NCBI RefSeq assembly: GCF_016918785.1
Contig: NZ_JAFFPT010000079.1
Span: 186,001 to 250,000 of the forward strand
DNA length: 64,000 bases
Reading direction: 5' to 3'
Source: Leptospira ainazelensis
Lineage (GTDB): Bacteria > Spirochaetota > Leptospiria > Leptospirales > Leptospiraceae
The first letter of the stretch is position 1. Each line of letters starts with the position of its first letter. Both the position numbers and the translations under genes were made by a program. The notes under the pieces are model-generated. The model did not search any database, was not told the origin of the DNA, and saw only the letters and a list, made by a program, of their open reading frames with translations. Shown here piece by piece: positions 17,424-28,492 of the stretch.

Positions 17424-18487
17424 TTAGTATCTCCTATTTTTTTTGAATTCGATCCAACCTCCTTCTCTTAAGAACAAAAAGTGTGTTGGATCTCTCAAGA
17501 TCCATAACGGTTTAAGGGGTTCTTTTTTGCATCCTTTTTGGTTTTTGCTTCCTCTTTTATAAGAAAATGCGAATAACATTTGTTTGTCGATCGCTGCGAA
17601 CTCTGCGGATCTTTTTCTTTTGGTTCTTGAGAATGTTCAGAATCGATCCAATTTTGTTCTCAATCGGAAATTTCAGAGAAAGCTAATTTATAAGTTAACA
17701 TATATTATATAATTCGAAATATCTAATGCTGTCACTTGACTTTACAGTTATTAGATCATCTTTCGTGTGGCGATTTTTTGTTCTTCGAAAAGCGTATCCT
17801 CAAAAGCTTTTTTTCTTTTCCTTTTTATTTTAACTTTTTTGAATTCAGTTCTATAGAATGAAAAGATTATTTTCTATGTATAAAAAACTTCGTCTTCACG
17901 AGCTTTGTTTGGAAAGAGGGAGTTCCTACTTTTCTTGAGTCGATTCCGAAAAACTCAGATCTTTGACAAGTGGATATAACTCTTAAGCCCTGATTGAAAG
18001 AGTAGTCTGCACAACTGGATATCCAATGAGGAGTTCCTACTTTTAGGATTTTCACGGATCCATGGATCGAAGTTTGGAAAAACTAGAAAAAGCGGATCAA
18101 AAGTTCTTCCAAAGATCCTTTTGAGTGTGTGAGTTCCTACTTTTTGGGTGAAAAGCAAAGGATAAGGGTTCGAGATTCTACACTTCTCCCTTGAAACCGG
18201 AGTTTGTGCGGAGTTCCGACCAAAGGAGAATTCCTAAAAAAGCCTGGTATGCAAGAAAAGTGTGAGTTCCTACTTCTCCCAAGCTCACGGAAAATCCTCC
18301 TTTCAAAAACAGAAATTCTCCTAAAATTGCCCTTAAAACGCGGACCGTTTTTCGTCGATTTTCCCCGTCTTTTTGACCGAAGTCGGAACCACGCTCTTGG
18401 CGTACAAGCGTTTTTCAGTTTTCCCCTTGACCGGAGGGCAACGTCGACCAGATTGGTTGAAAACGACTTAAAACAGGCCGGATCGAT
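17424..18487. repeat. Repeat-rich intergenic region with five GAGTTCC words
   Basis: A gap of about 1060 bases with no acceptable gene. GAGTTCCTAC occurs at 17920, 18031, 18131 and 18264, and the variant GAGTTCCGAC at 18211, all in the same orientation with 50-110 base steps. They belong to the GGAACTCC word family found in other gaps of this window. An inverted repeat GGATCT-CTCA-AGATCC lies at 17488-17503. The segment also must hold the promoters of the 142-residue membrane protein and of rplU. Confidence 0.55.
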
Positions 18488-18802
18488 ATGTACGCTATTA
18501 TTTCAGTTGGAAACAGACAATTCAAAGTAACCCAAGATCAGGAATTCCTGACCGAAAAAACCGGTAAAAACGCGGGCGAATCCTTTGACGCGAAAGTTCT
18601 TCTCTTCGCAGAATCCAGCAATAAAGTTCATATCGGACAGCCCGAGCTCAAAACGGCTCGTGTTTCCCTGAAAGTTTTGGAAGACGTAAAGGGTGAAAAA
18701 ATTCACGCCTACGTTTACAAAAGACGTAAGAACTATCAAAAAGCTTGGGGTCACAGACAACAGCTTCAAAAAGTAAAGGTAGTTTCTCTCTCTGCGGTTT
18801 GA
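18488..18802 (+). CDS. rplU: 50S ribosomal protein L21
   Basis: A 104-residue L21: [15 protein letters not shown] at the start, then [17 protein letters not shown] and [20 protein letters not shown] (20), the signature near the C-terminus. It binds 23S rRNA domains in the large subunit. First gene of the L21-Prp-L27 block; its TGA overlaps the TTG start of prp. Confidence 0.97.
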   Translation: MYAIISVGNRQFKVTQDQEFLTEKTGKNAGESFDAKVLLFAESSNKVHIGQPELKTARVSLKVLEDVKGEKIHAYVYKRRKNYQKAWGHRQQLQKVKVVSLSAV

Positions 18803-19128
18803 TCCGGATTCGGATCACTCGCAAAGAAGAGTTGTATTCTTCCTTAGAAAGTGAGGGACATTCCCCAGCTTCCTTAGGAAAAAAGGGTGAGAATCTTCTC
18901 TGCTCTGCCGTCTCGGTCTTGGTTCAGACTCTTTATCTGCACCTTCTCCGGACGGAAAACGCAAAACCCGCTGAGATCCGTGATGGATATCTTCGGTTCG
19001 AAGTTCTCCCCAAAGATATTGTTTTAATTCATAATAGTTTTGAATTGGTTCTCTCCGGACTTAAAAATCTGAAGAATCAATACCCGAAAGAAATGGAACT
19101 GATAGGAGTACCAGAAGATGGCACATAA
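18799..19128 (+). CDS. prp: Ribosomal-processing cysteine protease Prp family
   Basis: The frame between rplU and rpmA is the Prp family (formerly YsxB). I place the start at a TTG that overlaps the rplU stop as TTGA, giving 109 residues beginning [30 protein letters not shown] holds His 21 and Cys 35, the catalytic pair of the family. In Firmicutes Prp removes an N-terminal extension of L27. Here rpmA starts directly at MAHKKGGG and no upstream in-frame start is possible, so the substrate must differ. The last 11 bases overlap rpmA. Confidence 0.85.
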   Translation: MIRIRITRKEELYSSLESEGHSPASLGKKGENLLCSAVSVLVQTLYLHLLRTENAKPAEIRDGYLRFEVLPKDIVLIHNSFELVLSGLKNLKNQYPKEMELIGVPEDGT

Positions 19129-19372
19129 AAAAGGTGGTGGATCCTCAAAGAACGGCCGGGATTCGAATTCCCAGAGACTCGGAGTAAAACGTTTTGGCGG
19201 AGAATCCGTTCTCGCCGGAAATATTCTCGTTCGCCAAAGAGGAACAAAGTTCCGTCCTGGCAATAACGTAGGACTTGGTAAAGATCATACCCTCTTTGCT
19301 CTCGTTCACGGAAAAGTAAAGTTCGAGATGGTTTCCAAGTTGAAAATGCAGGTTTCCGTTTACCCGGAATAA
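19118..19372 (+). CDS. rpmA: 50S ribosomal protein L27
   Basis: An 84-residue L27, opening [20 protein letters not shown] (20) and containing LGVKRFGG and [18 protein letters not shown]. The N-terminal tail reaches the peptidyl-transferase centre. It has the standard short N-terminus; an in-frame stop at 19103-19105 rules out a processed extension. AGGAGTACC before the ATG lies within the end of prp. Confidence 0.97.
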   Translation: MAHKKGGGSSKNGRDSNSQRLGVKRFGGESVLAGNILVRQRGTKFRPGNNVGLGKDHTLFALVHGKVKFEMVSKLKMQVSVYPE

Positions 19373-19376
19373 CCCC

Positions 19377-19455
<79 letters not shown>

Positions 19456-19489
19456 GACTCATTTAAGAATTTTAGAATATTCAAATAAC

Positions 19490-20584
19490 ATGGAATCCTT
19501 TGTAGACGAAGTCGCCATTGAAGTTTACGCCGGACACGGCGGGCCCGGTTCTGTACATTTTCGAAGAGAAAAGTATGTTGAGTTCGGCGGTCCGGACGGA
19601 GGCGACGGTGGAATCGGCGGAAACGTCATCATTCGTCCGAATCTTTCCATGTACACCCTGGACAAATATCTTTCCAAAAGAAAGTTCAAAGCGGAAGCCG
19701 GCTTTCCCGGAGTTGGAGACAACTGTTCCGGAAAAAAGGGCGAAGACCTGATTCTTTTTGTTCCTCTCGGAACACAAATCTACGACGAAGAAACGGGCGA
19801 CCTCCTCTTCGATTTTGTTTCCGATACGCAAGAATACGTCGTAGTTCGGGGCGGACGCGGCGGCAAAGGTAATACTCATTTTAAATCCTCCACCAATCAA
19901 ACTCCTCGTTTTGCACAACCTGGTGAAGACGGAGAATATAAGTTTCTTCGACTTTCCCTCAAACTTCTGGCCGATGTGGGAATCGTCGGTCTTCCGAACG
20001 CGGGCAAATCGACCTTGATCTCGAAGATCACCGATGCACATCCGAAGATCGCGGGTTATGCGTTTACGACTCTTTCACCTAACTTGGGCGTTGTTAAGCG
20101 AAGAGGAGATATCTTTCGTTTTACGATCGCGGACATCCCTGGAATCATCGAAGGCGCGAGTATGGGAATCGGACTCGGCCTTTCTTTTCTTCGTCACATC
20201 GAACGTGTAAAAGGAATTCTTTATCTTTTTGATTCTTCTTCCTTGGATATCGAAGAGGATTTGAAGATGCTTCGAAACGAACTTTCGACTTACAATTCCG
20301 AACTTCTCAAACGCCCTTATCTTATCGTCCTCAATAAAATCGACATCTGGGACGATCCGGAGTTTACAAAGGATCTGATCTCGAAGGTCTCTCATCTGGG
20401 AAAGGTCGTCGCGATCTCCGCAGACCAAGAAACAAACTTGGAAGAACTTCTCGAAACGATGGATGAAACATTCTTCAAGGATGAGATCGATAAGGTCTTA
20501 AATCCGAAAGAATCAAAAACGAATTCTTCTCTTGAAAATGATACTTCGCTTCCTCAGGAAAGCGTCTTGGATGAAACGGAATAG
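19490..20584 (+). CDS. obg: GTPase ObgE/CgtA
   Basis: A 364-residue Obg GTPase. The first 160 residues are the Gly-rich Obg domain ([45 protein letters not shown]). The G domain follows with [14 protein letters not shown] (G1), [10 protein letters not shown] (G3) and [10 protein letters not shown] (G4). Obg helps 50S assembly and stress responses. It follows the L27 gene, as in very many bacteria, but with a probable terminator between them. Confidence 0.96.
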   Translation: MESFVDEVAIEVYAGHGGPGSVHFRREKYVEFGGPDGGDGGIGGNVIIRPNLSMYTLDKYLSKRKFKAEAGFPGVGDNCSGKKGEDLILFVPLGTQIYDEETGDLLFDFVSDTQEYVVVRGGRGGKGNTHFKSSTNQTPRFAQPGEDGEYKFLRLSLKLLADVGIVGLPNAGKSTLISKITDAHPKIAGYAFTTLSPNLGVVKRRGDIFRFTIADIPGIIEGASMGIGLGLSFLRHIERVKGILYLFDSSSLDIEEDLKMLRNELSTYNSELLKRPYLIVLNKIDIWDDPEFTKDLISKVSHLGKVVAISADQETNLEELLETMDETFFKDEIDKVLNPKESKTNSSLENDTSLPQESVLDETE

Positions 20585-20595
20585 GATCTTCGAAC

Positions 20596-21468
20596 ATGGA
20601 ACGTTCTTCTCTCTCTGAAAAAATCCGCTCTTCGGAAATGATCGTAATCAAAGTGGGATCTGCGAGACTTTCCGGTCCCGAGTCGGAAGTGAACGACTTT
20701 CTTTTTCCATTGGTAAGCGATATCCGCCACCTCAGGAATCTCGGTAAAAAAGTGATCCTTGTTTCGTCCGGAGCGATCGCGAGAGGAAGACTTTTGTTAA
20801 GCGAACTCCCCTCTTCTATTTTGTCCGGGGATTCCCTCTCCGAAAAACAGGCCCTGGCGGCGATGGGTCAAAACCGACTCGTAAATCTTTATGACAGTTT
20901 TTTTTCCAAGGTGAATCTAAGCATCGCGCAGATTCTTTTCGGAGTCTTGGATTTGGAGTCTAAAGAAGGATACAAGAATCTCAAAAACACGTTCACTCAA
21001 CTTTTAGAATGGGGAATTCTTCCCGTAGTGAACGAAAACGATTCGGTTGCGACCGAAGAGGTGAGGTTCGGGGACAACGATATGCTTTCCGCGTTGGTAA
21101 GTTTGATCGTGGGCGCGGATCTCCTGATCATTCTTACGGGAGTGGACGGCTTTTTAAAAGAGGAGAAAGTCGTTCCATTCTTAGAAAAAATCGAAAAAGA
21201 AGACTTGGATCTTGCAGGCGGGCCGAGCGGCCCCGGAACCGGGGGAATGTTTACAAAACTCAAATCCGCCGGTTTACTTTCGGAAGCCGGAGTTCCGACC
21301 GCAATTTTGAACGGTAAAAAAATGCACGTCATTCGGGAATTTCTGGAACAAAACTCAATTGGAACGTTAGTCGCTCCTTCCGGAAATCGTGTATTTTCGG
21401 AAGAGGACGTAAAAGAAATCATTCGTAAAAATCGGAACGGAAATGGAAACGGAGGGAATCATCTATGA
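20596..21468 (+). CDS. proB: Glutamate 5-kinase
   Basis: A 290-residue amino-acid kinase: [12 protein letters not shown] at the start, [50 protein letters not shown] and [12 protein letters not shown]. It phosphorylates glutamate in the first step of proline synthesis. The C-terminal PUA domain of E. coli ProB is absent, a known short form. Its stop overlaps the proA start (ATGA), so the two are coupled. Confidence 0.95.
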   Translation: MERSSLSEKIRSSEMIVIKVGSARLSGPESEVNDFLFPLVSDIRHLRNLGKKVILVSSGAIARGRLLLSELPSSILSGDSLSEKQALAAMGQNRLVNLYDSFFSKVNLSIAQILFGVLDLESKEGYKNLKNTFTQLLEWGILPVVNENDSVATEEVRFGDNDMLSALVSLIVGADLLIILTGVDGFLKEEKVVPFLEKIEKEDLDLAGGPSGPGTGGMFTKLKSAGLLSEAGVPTAILNGKKMHVIREFLEQNSIGTLVAPSGNRVFSEEDVKEIIRKNRNGNGNGGNHL

Positions 21469-22715
21469 AAGAAATGGAATATGCGGAAGATCTCTGCGCT
21501 CGCGCCAAAAAGGCTTCTCGAACTCTAAAATCCATTCCGTCTTCGCTCAAGAACAAAGTCCTTCTCGATCTAGCAAATACATTAGAAAAACGGAATACTG
21601 CGATTCTATCCGCAAACGAACTCGATCTAAAAGACGGGAAGGAAAAAAATCTTTCTTCTTCTCTTATGGATCGTCTTCTTCTCAACGAAAAACGAATTTC
21701 CGGAATGGCGTCCGCCCTTCGCGAAATCGCGGCTCTTCCGGATCCGGTCGGCGAAGTTACGAGAGGTTTGACTCTTCCAAACGGCCTCGAACTCGTCACA
21801 AGAAGAGTTCCCTTGGGAGTTGTGATGGTTATCTACGAATCCCGCCCGAACGTTACGATCGACGTCGGAGCTCTTTCTTTTAAATCGGGAAACGCGTGTA
21901 TTCTTCGCGGAGGAAGTGAAGCGTTTCACTCGAATGCGGCTTTGGTAAAAATTTTTCACGAGGTTTTACAAAAAGAAGGAATCGACGTCGGCGCCGTTAC
22001 GTTTGTGGATAAGACCGATCGTACATTCATGCTTCCCTTCTTTCAACAAACTTCGACGATCGATATCGTGGTTCCAAGAGGCGGAGAAGGACTGATCAAG
22101 TTTGTTTCAGAACATTCTAAGATTCCGGTCGTAAAACACGACAAGGGCGTATGTAATCTTTATATCGATCAAGACGCGGATCCTGAAAAAGTCATTCCGA
22201 TCGTAATCAATTCGAAGGTGCAGAGACCGGGAGTTTGTAATGCGACGGAGAATTTGATTCTTCATACCGGATATCCGTTCCGCAAAGAACTTTTAGAAAC
22301 TCTTGCAAAAGAAGGAGTGGAACTTTTACTCGATCCGTCTTCTCTTTCTTTGTATCCGAATGGAAAACCCGTAAAGGAAGAGGATTATCTGGAAGAATTT
22401 CTAGACCTAAGACTTTCGGTAAAAACGGTTTCCTCTTTGGAGGAGGCGTTAGCTTTCATTGAAAGAACATCTTCCGGTCATACGGAGGCGATCGTTACCG
22501 AAGACTTGAGCACGGCGAAACAATTCACCAACTCTTTGGATTCCGCAGCTCTTTTTATCAACTGTTCCACACGTTTTCATGACGGAGGAGAATTCGGTCT
22601 TGGTGCGGAAGTCGGAATCTCCACCGGAAAACTACACGTAAGGGGCCCGATGGGTTTGGTCCACTTGACTACCACGACCACTTACGTCACCGGAAACGGA
22701 CAAATTCGAGGATAA
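21465..22715 (+). CDS. proA: Glutamate-5-semialdehyde dehydrogenase
   Basis: A 416-residue Pro[21 protein letters not shown] is the family signature; [14 protein letters not shown] holds the catalytic Cys; [20 protein letters not shown] and [13 protein letters not shown] close the protein. It reduces glutamyl-5-phosphate to the semialdehyde with NADPH, directly after ProB in proline synthesis. One base separates it from nadD, continuing the obg-proB-proA-nadD operon. Confidence 0.96.
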   Translation: MKEMEYAEDLCARAKKASRTLKSIPSSLKNKVLLDLANTLEKRNTAILSANELDLKDGKEKNLSSSLMDRLLLNEKRISGMASALREIAALPDPVGEVTRGLTLPNGLELVTRRVPLGVVMVIYESRPNVTIDVGALSFKSGNACILRGGSEAFHSNAALVKIFHEVLQKEGIDVGAVTFVDKTDRTFMLPFFQQTSTIDIVVPRGGEGLIKFVSEHSKIPVVKHDKGVCNLYIDQDADPEKVIPIVINSKVQRPGVCNATENLILHTGYPFRKELLETLAKEGVELLLDPSSLSLYPNGKPVKEEDYLEEFLDLRLSVKTVSSLEEALAFIERTSSGHTEAIVTEDLSTAKQFTNSLDSAALFINCSTRFHDGGEFGLGAEVGISTGKLHVRGPMGLVHLTTTTTYVTGNGQIRG

Positions 22716-22716
22716 A

Positions 22717-23325
22717 ATGTCCGAGGAAAATAAGATCCTCACCGGAATTTTCGGAGGAAGTTTTGATCCTCCTCACGAAGGACATTCAGAAATTTTAAAG
22801 TCCTTCTTTAAGGAAGTCCCGAATTGTAGAGACGTCTTCATCATTCCGAACCGTCAAAATCCTCTCAAAGCAGAAAAAGCGACCCCGCCCGAAGATATAT
22901 TAGAAATGCTGAATCTATTTGTATCCGATTTCAAGGAACACATCTCGATTTTGGATTTGGAATTAAGACGGCTTGGTCCCAGTTATACGGTTTTTACCGT
23001 CGAAGAACTTAAGCGCGTTTATCCGGAACGAGAATTCGCTCTTTTAATCGGCGAGGATAACTACGATAACTTTCATAAATGGAAAGATTGGAAAAAAATT
23101 CTTGAGAATATTAAGAATGTCTGCGTCTTTCGGAGAGTCTCCGAAAAAATTCCAGTAAATCCAAACTTGCAAGAGTTTTCGGAAAAATTCACTTTCTTAA
23201 ACAATCCCCTTCTTCCCGTTAGCTCTACGGAATTACGCCGAGAGCTTAGATCTTCGATGGAGACTGCGAAAGTTCCCGAAAATCTGCGTCAGTACATCGA
23301 AAAGAACGATTTGTATCAAAAGTAG
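22717..23325 (+). CDS. nadD: Nicotinate-nucleotide adenylyltransferase
   Basis: A 202-residue nucleotidyltransferase. [18 protein letters not shown] carries GxFDPxHx[13 protein letters not shown] the substrate loop, and [11 protein letters not shown] the ISSTxIR motif. It adenylates nicotinate mononucleotide in NAD synthesis. It is the last gene of the obg operon in this window; the yqeK and rsfS genes that often follow nadD elsewhere are not next to it. Confidence 0.94.
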   Translation: MSEENKILTGIFGGSFDPPHEGHSEILKSFFKEVPNCRDVFIIPNRQNPLKAEKATPPEDILEMLNLFVSDFKEHISILDLELRRLGPSYTVFTVEELKRVYPEREFALLIGEDNYDNFHKWKDWKKILENIKNVCVFRRVSEKIPVNPNLQEFSEKFTFLNNPLLPVSSTELRRELRSSMETAKVPENLRQYIEKNDLYQK

Positions 23326-23736
23326 GAACACCGATCGAAATCGAAAATCGGCAAAGATAGGGACTCTAAGCCAACCATCCGTATGAAATCGTTTTCCGGA
23401 AGAAAGAAATAAACCTCCGGAAATGGAAATAAATTCTTGATCGATAAGGATTTTTTCGAACCTTGCTATCCGTGTAAAACCTAGCCAAAGTAAAATCAAA
23501 GCCTACCATGCGACAATATGGTCATTTCCTTTATTTAGATTACTATGAATGTATGATCTTACACTTTTTCTACATTCATTTCTTGGAAGGACGAAACTCT
23601 TATGTACTATCACTATTGATCCTCCCATCGTTTGAGTTACATAGACGGTCGCCTTCGCAGTCAGACGACCGGATCTAAAAATTGAAAAGGGATCGATAAT
23701 GTTTGACCTTCATTAAAAATTGAGGAAGGTTTTTTA
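23326..23736. other. Intergenic region, one weak repeat word
   Basis: About 410 bases after nadD. GTAGGAACACC directly after the nadD stop is a one-base variant of the GTAGGAACTCC word. No acceptable ORF; an 88-codon minus frame overlapping the nadD end is a shadow. AAATTGAGGAAGG before 23737 supplies the next gene's ribosome site region. Confidence 0.4.
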
Positions 23737-24360
23737 ATGAACACAAAAGTAAAGAATATCTTAGACCGGATTTCTGCGCTCGAAGAAGAACTAAAAGACG
23801 AATTGAGAGAACAGGAACGGCATGCGCTTTATGAACTAAAAGGAGGGAAAGTGCTTTTTGAAAAGAAAATAAGGGAAGCACACAGACGTATGAGAATGGG
23901 CATCCTTTCTTGGATCCGAACAAGCCGCCCTCAAAACGTCGTTTCTGCACCGATCATTTATATGATCGTCATTCCATTAATTTTTCTTGATGTATCTATG
24001 ACAATCTATCAAATGATCTGTTTTCGATTATACGGGATTCCGGCCGTAAAAAGATCCGATTATATCACGCTTGATAGACATCGTTTAAACTATCTGAATC
24101 TTCTGGAAAAAATCAATTGCGATTACTGCAGTTATGCGAACGGGTTGTTTGCCTACGTCACTGAAATCGGCGCTCGAACCGAGCAGTATTGGTGTCCCAT
24201 CAAACACGCTCGCAAGAATCTAATCGTCCACAAACGATATCCTTATTTTATCGATTACGGAGATGCAAAAAATTTACACTCCCGTTTTGAAGAACTACGA
24301 GTTTCACTCAATCATTCGATCGAAAAAGAAGAGGAAAAAAAATCGAGTCGTAAAGCCTGA
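23737..24360 (+). CDS. Conserved membrane protein with CxxC...C motif, unknown
   Basis: A 207-residue protein. Residues 1-50 are charged and likely coiled coil; about 68-98 form one long or two short TM helices (VVSAPIIYMIVIPLIFLDVS, 20). The soluble end contains NCDYCSYANG (Cys 128, 131) and YWCPIKHARK (Cys 153, His 157), a possible metal or redox site facing the cytosol. I remember similar uncharacterised proteins with this NCxYCxYANG/EQYWCPIKHA pattern in other bacteria but no function. The ribosome site is weak. Confidence 0.7.
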   Translation: MNTKVKNILDRISALEEELKDELREQERHALYELKGGKVLFEKKIREAHRRMRMGILSWIRTSRPQNVVSAPIIYMIVIPLIFLDVSMTIYQMICFRLYGIPAVKRSDYITLDRHRLNYLNLLEKINCDYCSYANGLFAYVTEIGARTEQYWCPIKHARKNLIVHKRYPYFIDYGDAKNLHSRFEELRVSLNHSIEKEEEKKSSRKA

Positions 24361-24405
24361 GGATTCGATTTGGAAAGAACCATTTTATATTTTTGGACGG
24401 GTTAT

Positions 24406-24845
24406 CTTAGGGGAACTTCGTATAAACACGAAACTCCAATTTTAGAATTCAGTCGAGAAGTAAGAAATGCTTTGTTAAATCAAAAATTGCTTTCTGTCTT
24501 GGATACGAAGTTGTGTGATAAATTTTCTCGCGTTTAGGCGAACTTCGCATAAACGCGAAACTTTTGACGACAAGACTTCGGTCGGAACTCCGGCCTGCCG
24601 TTAACGATACGTCGTAGCTAAGGCAGTAAATAGAATCGCCTTCTCCTTTACGCGCTTAGGCGAACTTCGTATAAACGCAAAACTTTTGACGACATGACTT
24701 CGGTCGGAACTCCGGGCTGCCGTTGATAGCATATCGTAGCTGAAACGGTAAAAAAGAATGACCTTCCTTTTATTTCTTTCGCGTTTAGGCGAACTTCGCA
24801 TAATCGCAAAACTTTTGACGACTTGACTTCGGTCGGAATTCCGGC
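24406..24845 (+). repeat. Degenerate tandem repeat, about 125-base unit, four copies
   Basis: TTAGGSGAACTTCGYATAAA-type words start near 24406 (diverged), 24531, 24653 and 24782, giving steps of 125, 122 and 129 bases. Full units continue with CGCGAAACTTTTGACGAC, GACTTCGGTCGGAACTCCGG and, in two copies, a variable stretch containing CGTAGCT. The last copy is cut short after GGTCGGAATTCCGGC. The unit is related to that of the array at 31.3-31.9 kb. Confidence 0.8.
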
Positions 24846-24970
24846 AAATAGGACTCTCCAAGCAAAGGCGCAAAACGAAATCGTTTCGATTCTTAGAATG
24901 GAGGTAATCGAACAAATTGCGACCTTCTTTAATAGAAAGCTCCTAAACTTCTCCCGGAAAACTCCTAACG

Positions 24971-25002
24971 GTTTGTTTTGTCGGAGTTCCGACAAAACAA
25001 AC
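24971..25002. repeat. 32-base near-perfect palindrome
   Basis: GTTTGTTTTGTCGGA and its exact reverse complement TCCGACAAAACAAAC are separated only by GT. The centre is the GTCGGA-GT-TCCGAC word seen in the repeat families of this window. It could fold as a strong hairpin in RNA. Confidence 0.75.
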
Positions 25003-25223
25003 TTTGAAAAAAACTTGTCACTTTCAGGGAAGCTTTGACGTGCCTCTCGGGAATCCTTTCCTAAGGGTAACCCCGACTCAAAGACCTTGGAACCGGATCC
25101 AAGCCGCAAAAAAAAACGACCCTTTACGGAGAAACGTTAGGAAAGAGTTAGAAAGAAAATGGAGCTTTCTTTTGAAAAAAAAAATAGAATTTTCAAATCA
25201 TTCTCCTCCTACATCCTGGACTC

Positions 25224-26624
25224 ATGAAGGCAGACTTCTTTTATGATCCGGAAACGATCCGCAGAGTTTTAGGATCAACGAGCAACACTTGGTTCAAAAA
25301 GGATTCTCAAATTACCAATATTACGACTGCGTCCAACGAAGCCGAACCAGGTTCCATTTTTGTACCGCTACGAGGCAATCGAGACGGACACCAATTCATT
25401 CGAGACGCACTTTATAGAGGCGCTTCCTATTTTTTAATCGAAACGGATCATCCCCTTCGAAAAAGTCTTTCCAAAGAAGAAGAACAAAAAGCGATTCCGG
25501 TGCGGGATACGTTACTCGCGCTTGGAAGTCTGGCAGCATTTCATCGTTCACGCTTTCGTCCGATTCTCATCGCGGTCACGGGATCGAGCGGTAAAACTAC
25601 TACGAAAGAACTCCTCGGAACTTGTCTACGGAACTTAGGTGATACCGCGTTAGTCGTAACGGAAAAGAATTATAACAATGAGATCGGGCTTCCTTTTACT
25701 CTTTTTCGAATCAGCGATCAAACTCGAGTTGTAGTCTGTGAAATGGGAATGAATCATAAAGGCGAAATCTCTCGACTTTCAATGATCGCAAAACCCGACT
25801 TTGGAATTATTACCACGATTGGAACCGCGCATATCGAATTCTTAGGAAGCCAAAAGAACATAGCCAAAGCAAAGGCGGAAGTAGTAGAAGGATTTTCGAA
25901 AGGTGGAAAACTTTTTTTCCCAAACTCGGGAGAGTATTCTAAAATTCTAAAAAAGAAACTTCGAAAATACGGCGGAAAGCTAATCTTAACAAAACCTGAG
26001 GAAACTTTCAAAATTCTTGAAAGAAAACCCCAGGGATTCGCTCTCGAATACAAAGGTAGAAAAATAGACTGGAATCTTCCCGGCGAAAAACTCTTAGGGA
26101 ATCTCGCCCTCTCAGTCGCCTGCCTCGAGACGATTGGAACTCCGGAAGAATGGATCTTAGAAGGTATTTCCGGCTTTCGATCCGGCAACAAACGTCTCGA
26201 TCTGCAAACTGGAAAGTATTCCATCATCAACGATACTTACAACGCAAATTATGAATCCATGATATCCTCTCTCGAAGTCGCGGATCAACTTGCCGATGGA
26301 AAAGATTTTTTCGCGGTTTTAGGCGACATGAAAGAACTGGGAAAACATTCCTTCACCTTTCATAAAAAATTGGGAAAACGCTGCGCCGATTTTAAAAACT
26401 TAAAAGGTCTCTTTACTTTCGGACAGGATTCCAAATGGATCCAAGAAGAATTTAAAAAACTTACTGACTCGTCCAAATTCTCTTATCATTTTCCCGGAAC
26501 TGCGGACGGTCTTAGAGAACTCTTAAATACGTTTGTCGAAAAAGTTCCCGAGTCGTCGGTCGTTTTAGCAAAAGCGTCGAGAGGAATTCAACTGGAACGT
26601 TTCGTCGAAGGTCTTTCCGTTTAG
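25224..26624 (+). CDS. murF: UDP-MurNAc-tripeptide--D-Ala-D-Ala ligase
   Basis: A 466-residue Mur ligase: the N-terminal substrate domain includes GSIFVPLRGNRDGHQFI, then AVTGSSGKTTTKELLG (P-loop), EKNYNNEIGLPFTLF, CEMGMNHKGEI and IINDTYNANYESM, all typical of MurF. It adds D-Ala-D-Ala to the peptidoglycan precursor in the cytosol. It is transcribed with purE and purK rather than in a division-cell-wall cluster. ATG start 20 bases after a T-poor purine stretch; no classical ribosome site seen. Confidence 0.94.
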   Translation: MKADFFYDPETIRRVLGSTSNTWFKKDSQITNITTASNEAEPGSIFVPLRGNRDGHQFIRDALYRGASYFLIETDHPLRKSLSKEEEQKAIPVRDTLLALGSLAAFHRSRFRPILIAVTGSSGKTTTKELLGTCLRNLGDTALVVTEKNYNNEIGLPFTLFRISDQTRVVVCEMGMNHKGEISRLSMIAKPDFGIITTIGTAHIEFLGSQKNIAKAKAEVVEGFSKGGKLFFPNSGEYSKILKKKLRKYGGKLILTKPEETFKILERKPQGFALEYKGRKIDWNLPGEKLLGNLALSVACLETIGTPEEWILEGISGFRSGNKRLDLQTGKYSIINDTYNANYESMISSLEVADQLADGKDFFAVLGDMKELGKHSFTFHKKLGKRCADFKNLKGLFTFGQDSKWIQEEFKKLTDSSKFSYHFPGTADGLRELLNTFVEKVPESSVVLAKASRGIQLERFVEGLSV

Positions 26625-26675
26625 TACTTGCAAACCGCCGATCGAAACAAATTATCTTACGCAGGAGAAACAAAC

Positions 26676-28291
<1,616 letters not shown>

Positions 28292-28492
28292 AATTTCAAT
28301 CCAAAGCGTCTGTAACCTGTTTGGCGATCTCATTCTGCTTAAAAATTGAACGATCTTTGTTTTTTTAATACGAACTTGCTTTCTAAATAGAATTCCTATC
28401 TTCGATGTTTATTACTTTTTTATAAGAGTTCTTCTTTTTTTCTTTCCTCGGTTTTCAAAACGGATAGCACTTGTAACTTAGGAATAAACGAA

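Larger units (their letters stand above)
24361..25223. other. Repeat-bearing intergenic region before murF
   Basis: About 860 bases without a gene. It contains four copies of a repeat unit and one long palindrome, annotated separately. Frames of 60-150 codons seen here are made of repeat sequence and are not accepted. The murF promoter must lie near the right end. Confidence 0.6.

Noticed and set aside
17867..18158. Direct repeats suggestive of a CRISPR array
   Set aside because: GAGTTCCTAC words are only 10 bases, the steps are uneven (50-110 bases), and no cas gene is present.
18745..18801. Upstream extension of the Prp frame to an ATG inside rplU
   Set aside because: It would overlap rplU by 58 bases and add a tail absent from the family; the TTG overlapping the rplU stop fits better.
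24543..24845. AACTTCGTATA words resembling half of a loxP arm
   Set aside because: Only 11 bases agree, no inverted partner with an 8-base spacer is present, and no Cre-like gene is in the window; treated as chance.
26628..26675. Longer purE start
   Set aside because: No ribosome site precedes it, and the added 16 residues are not part of PurE.
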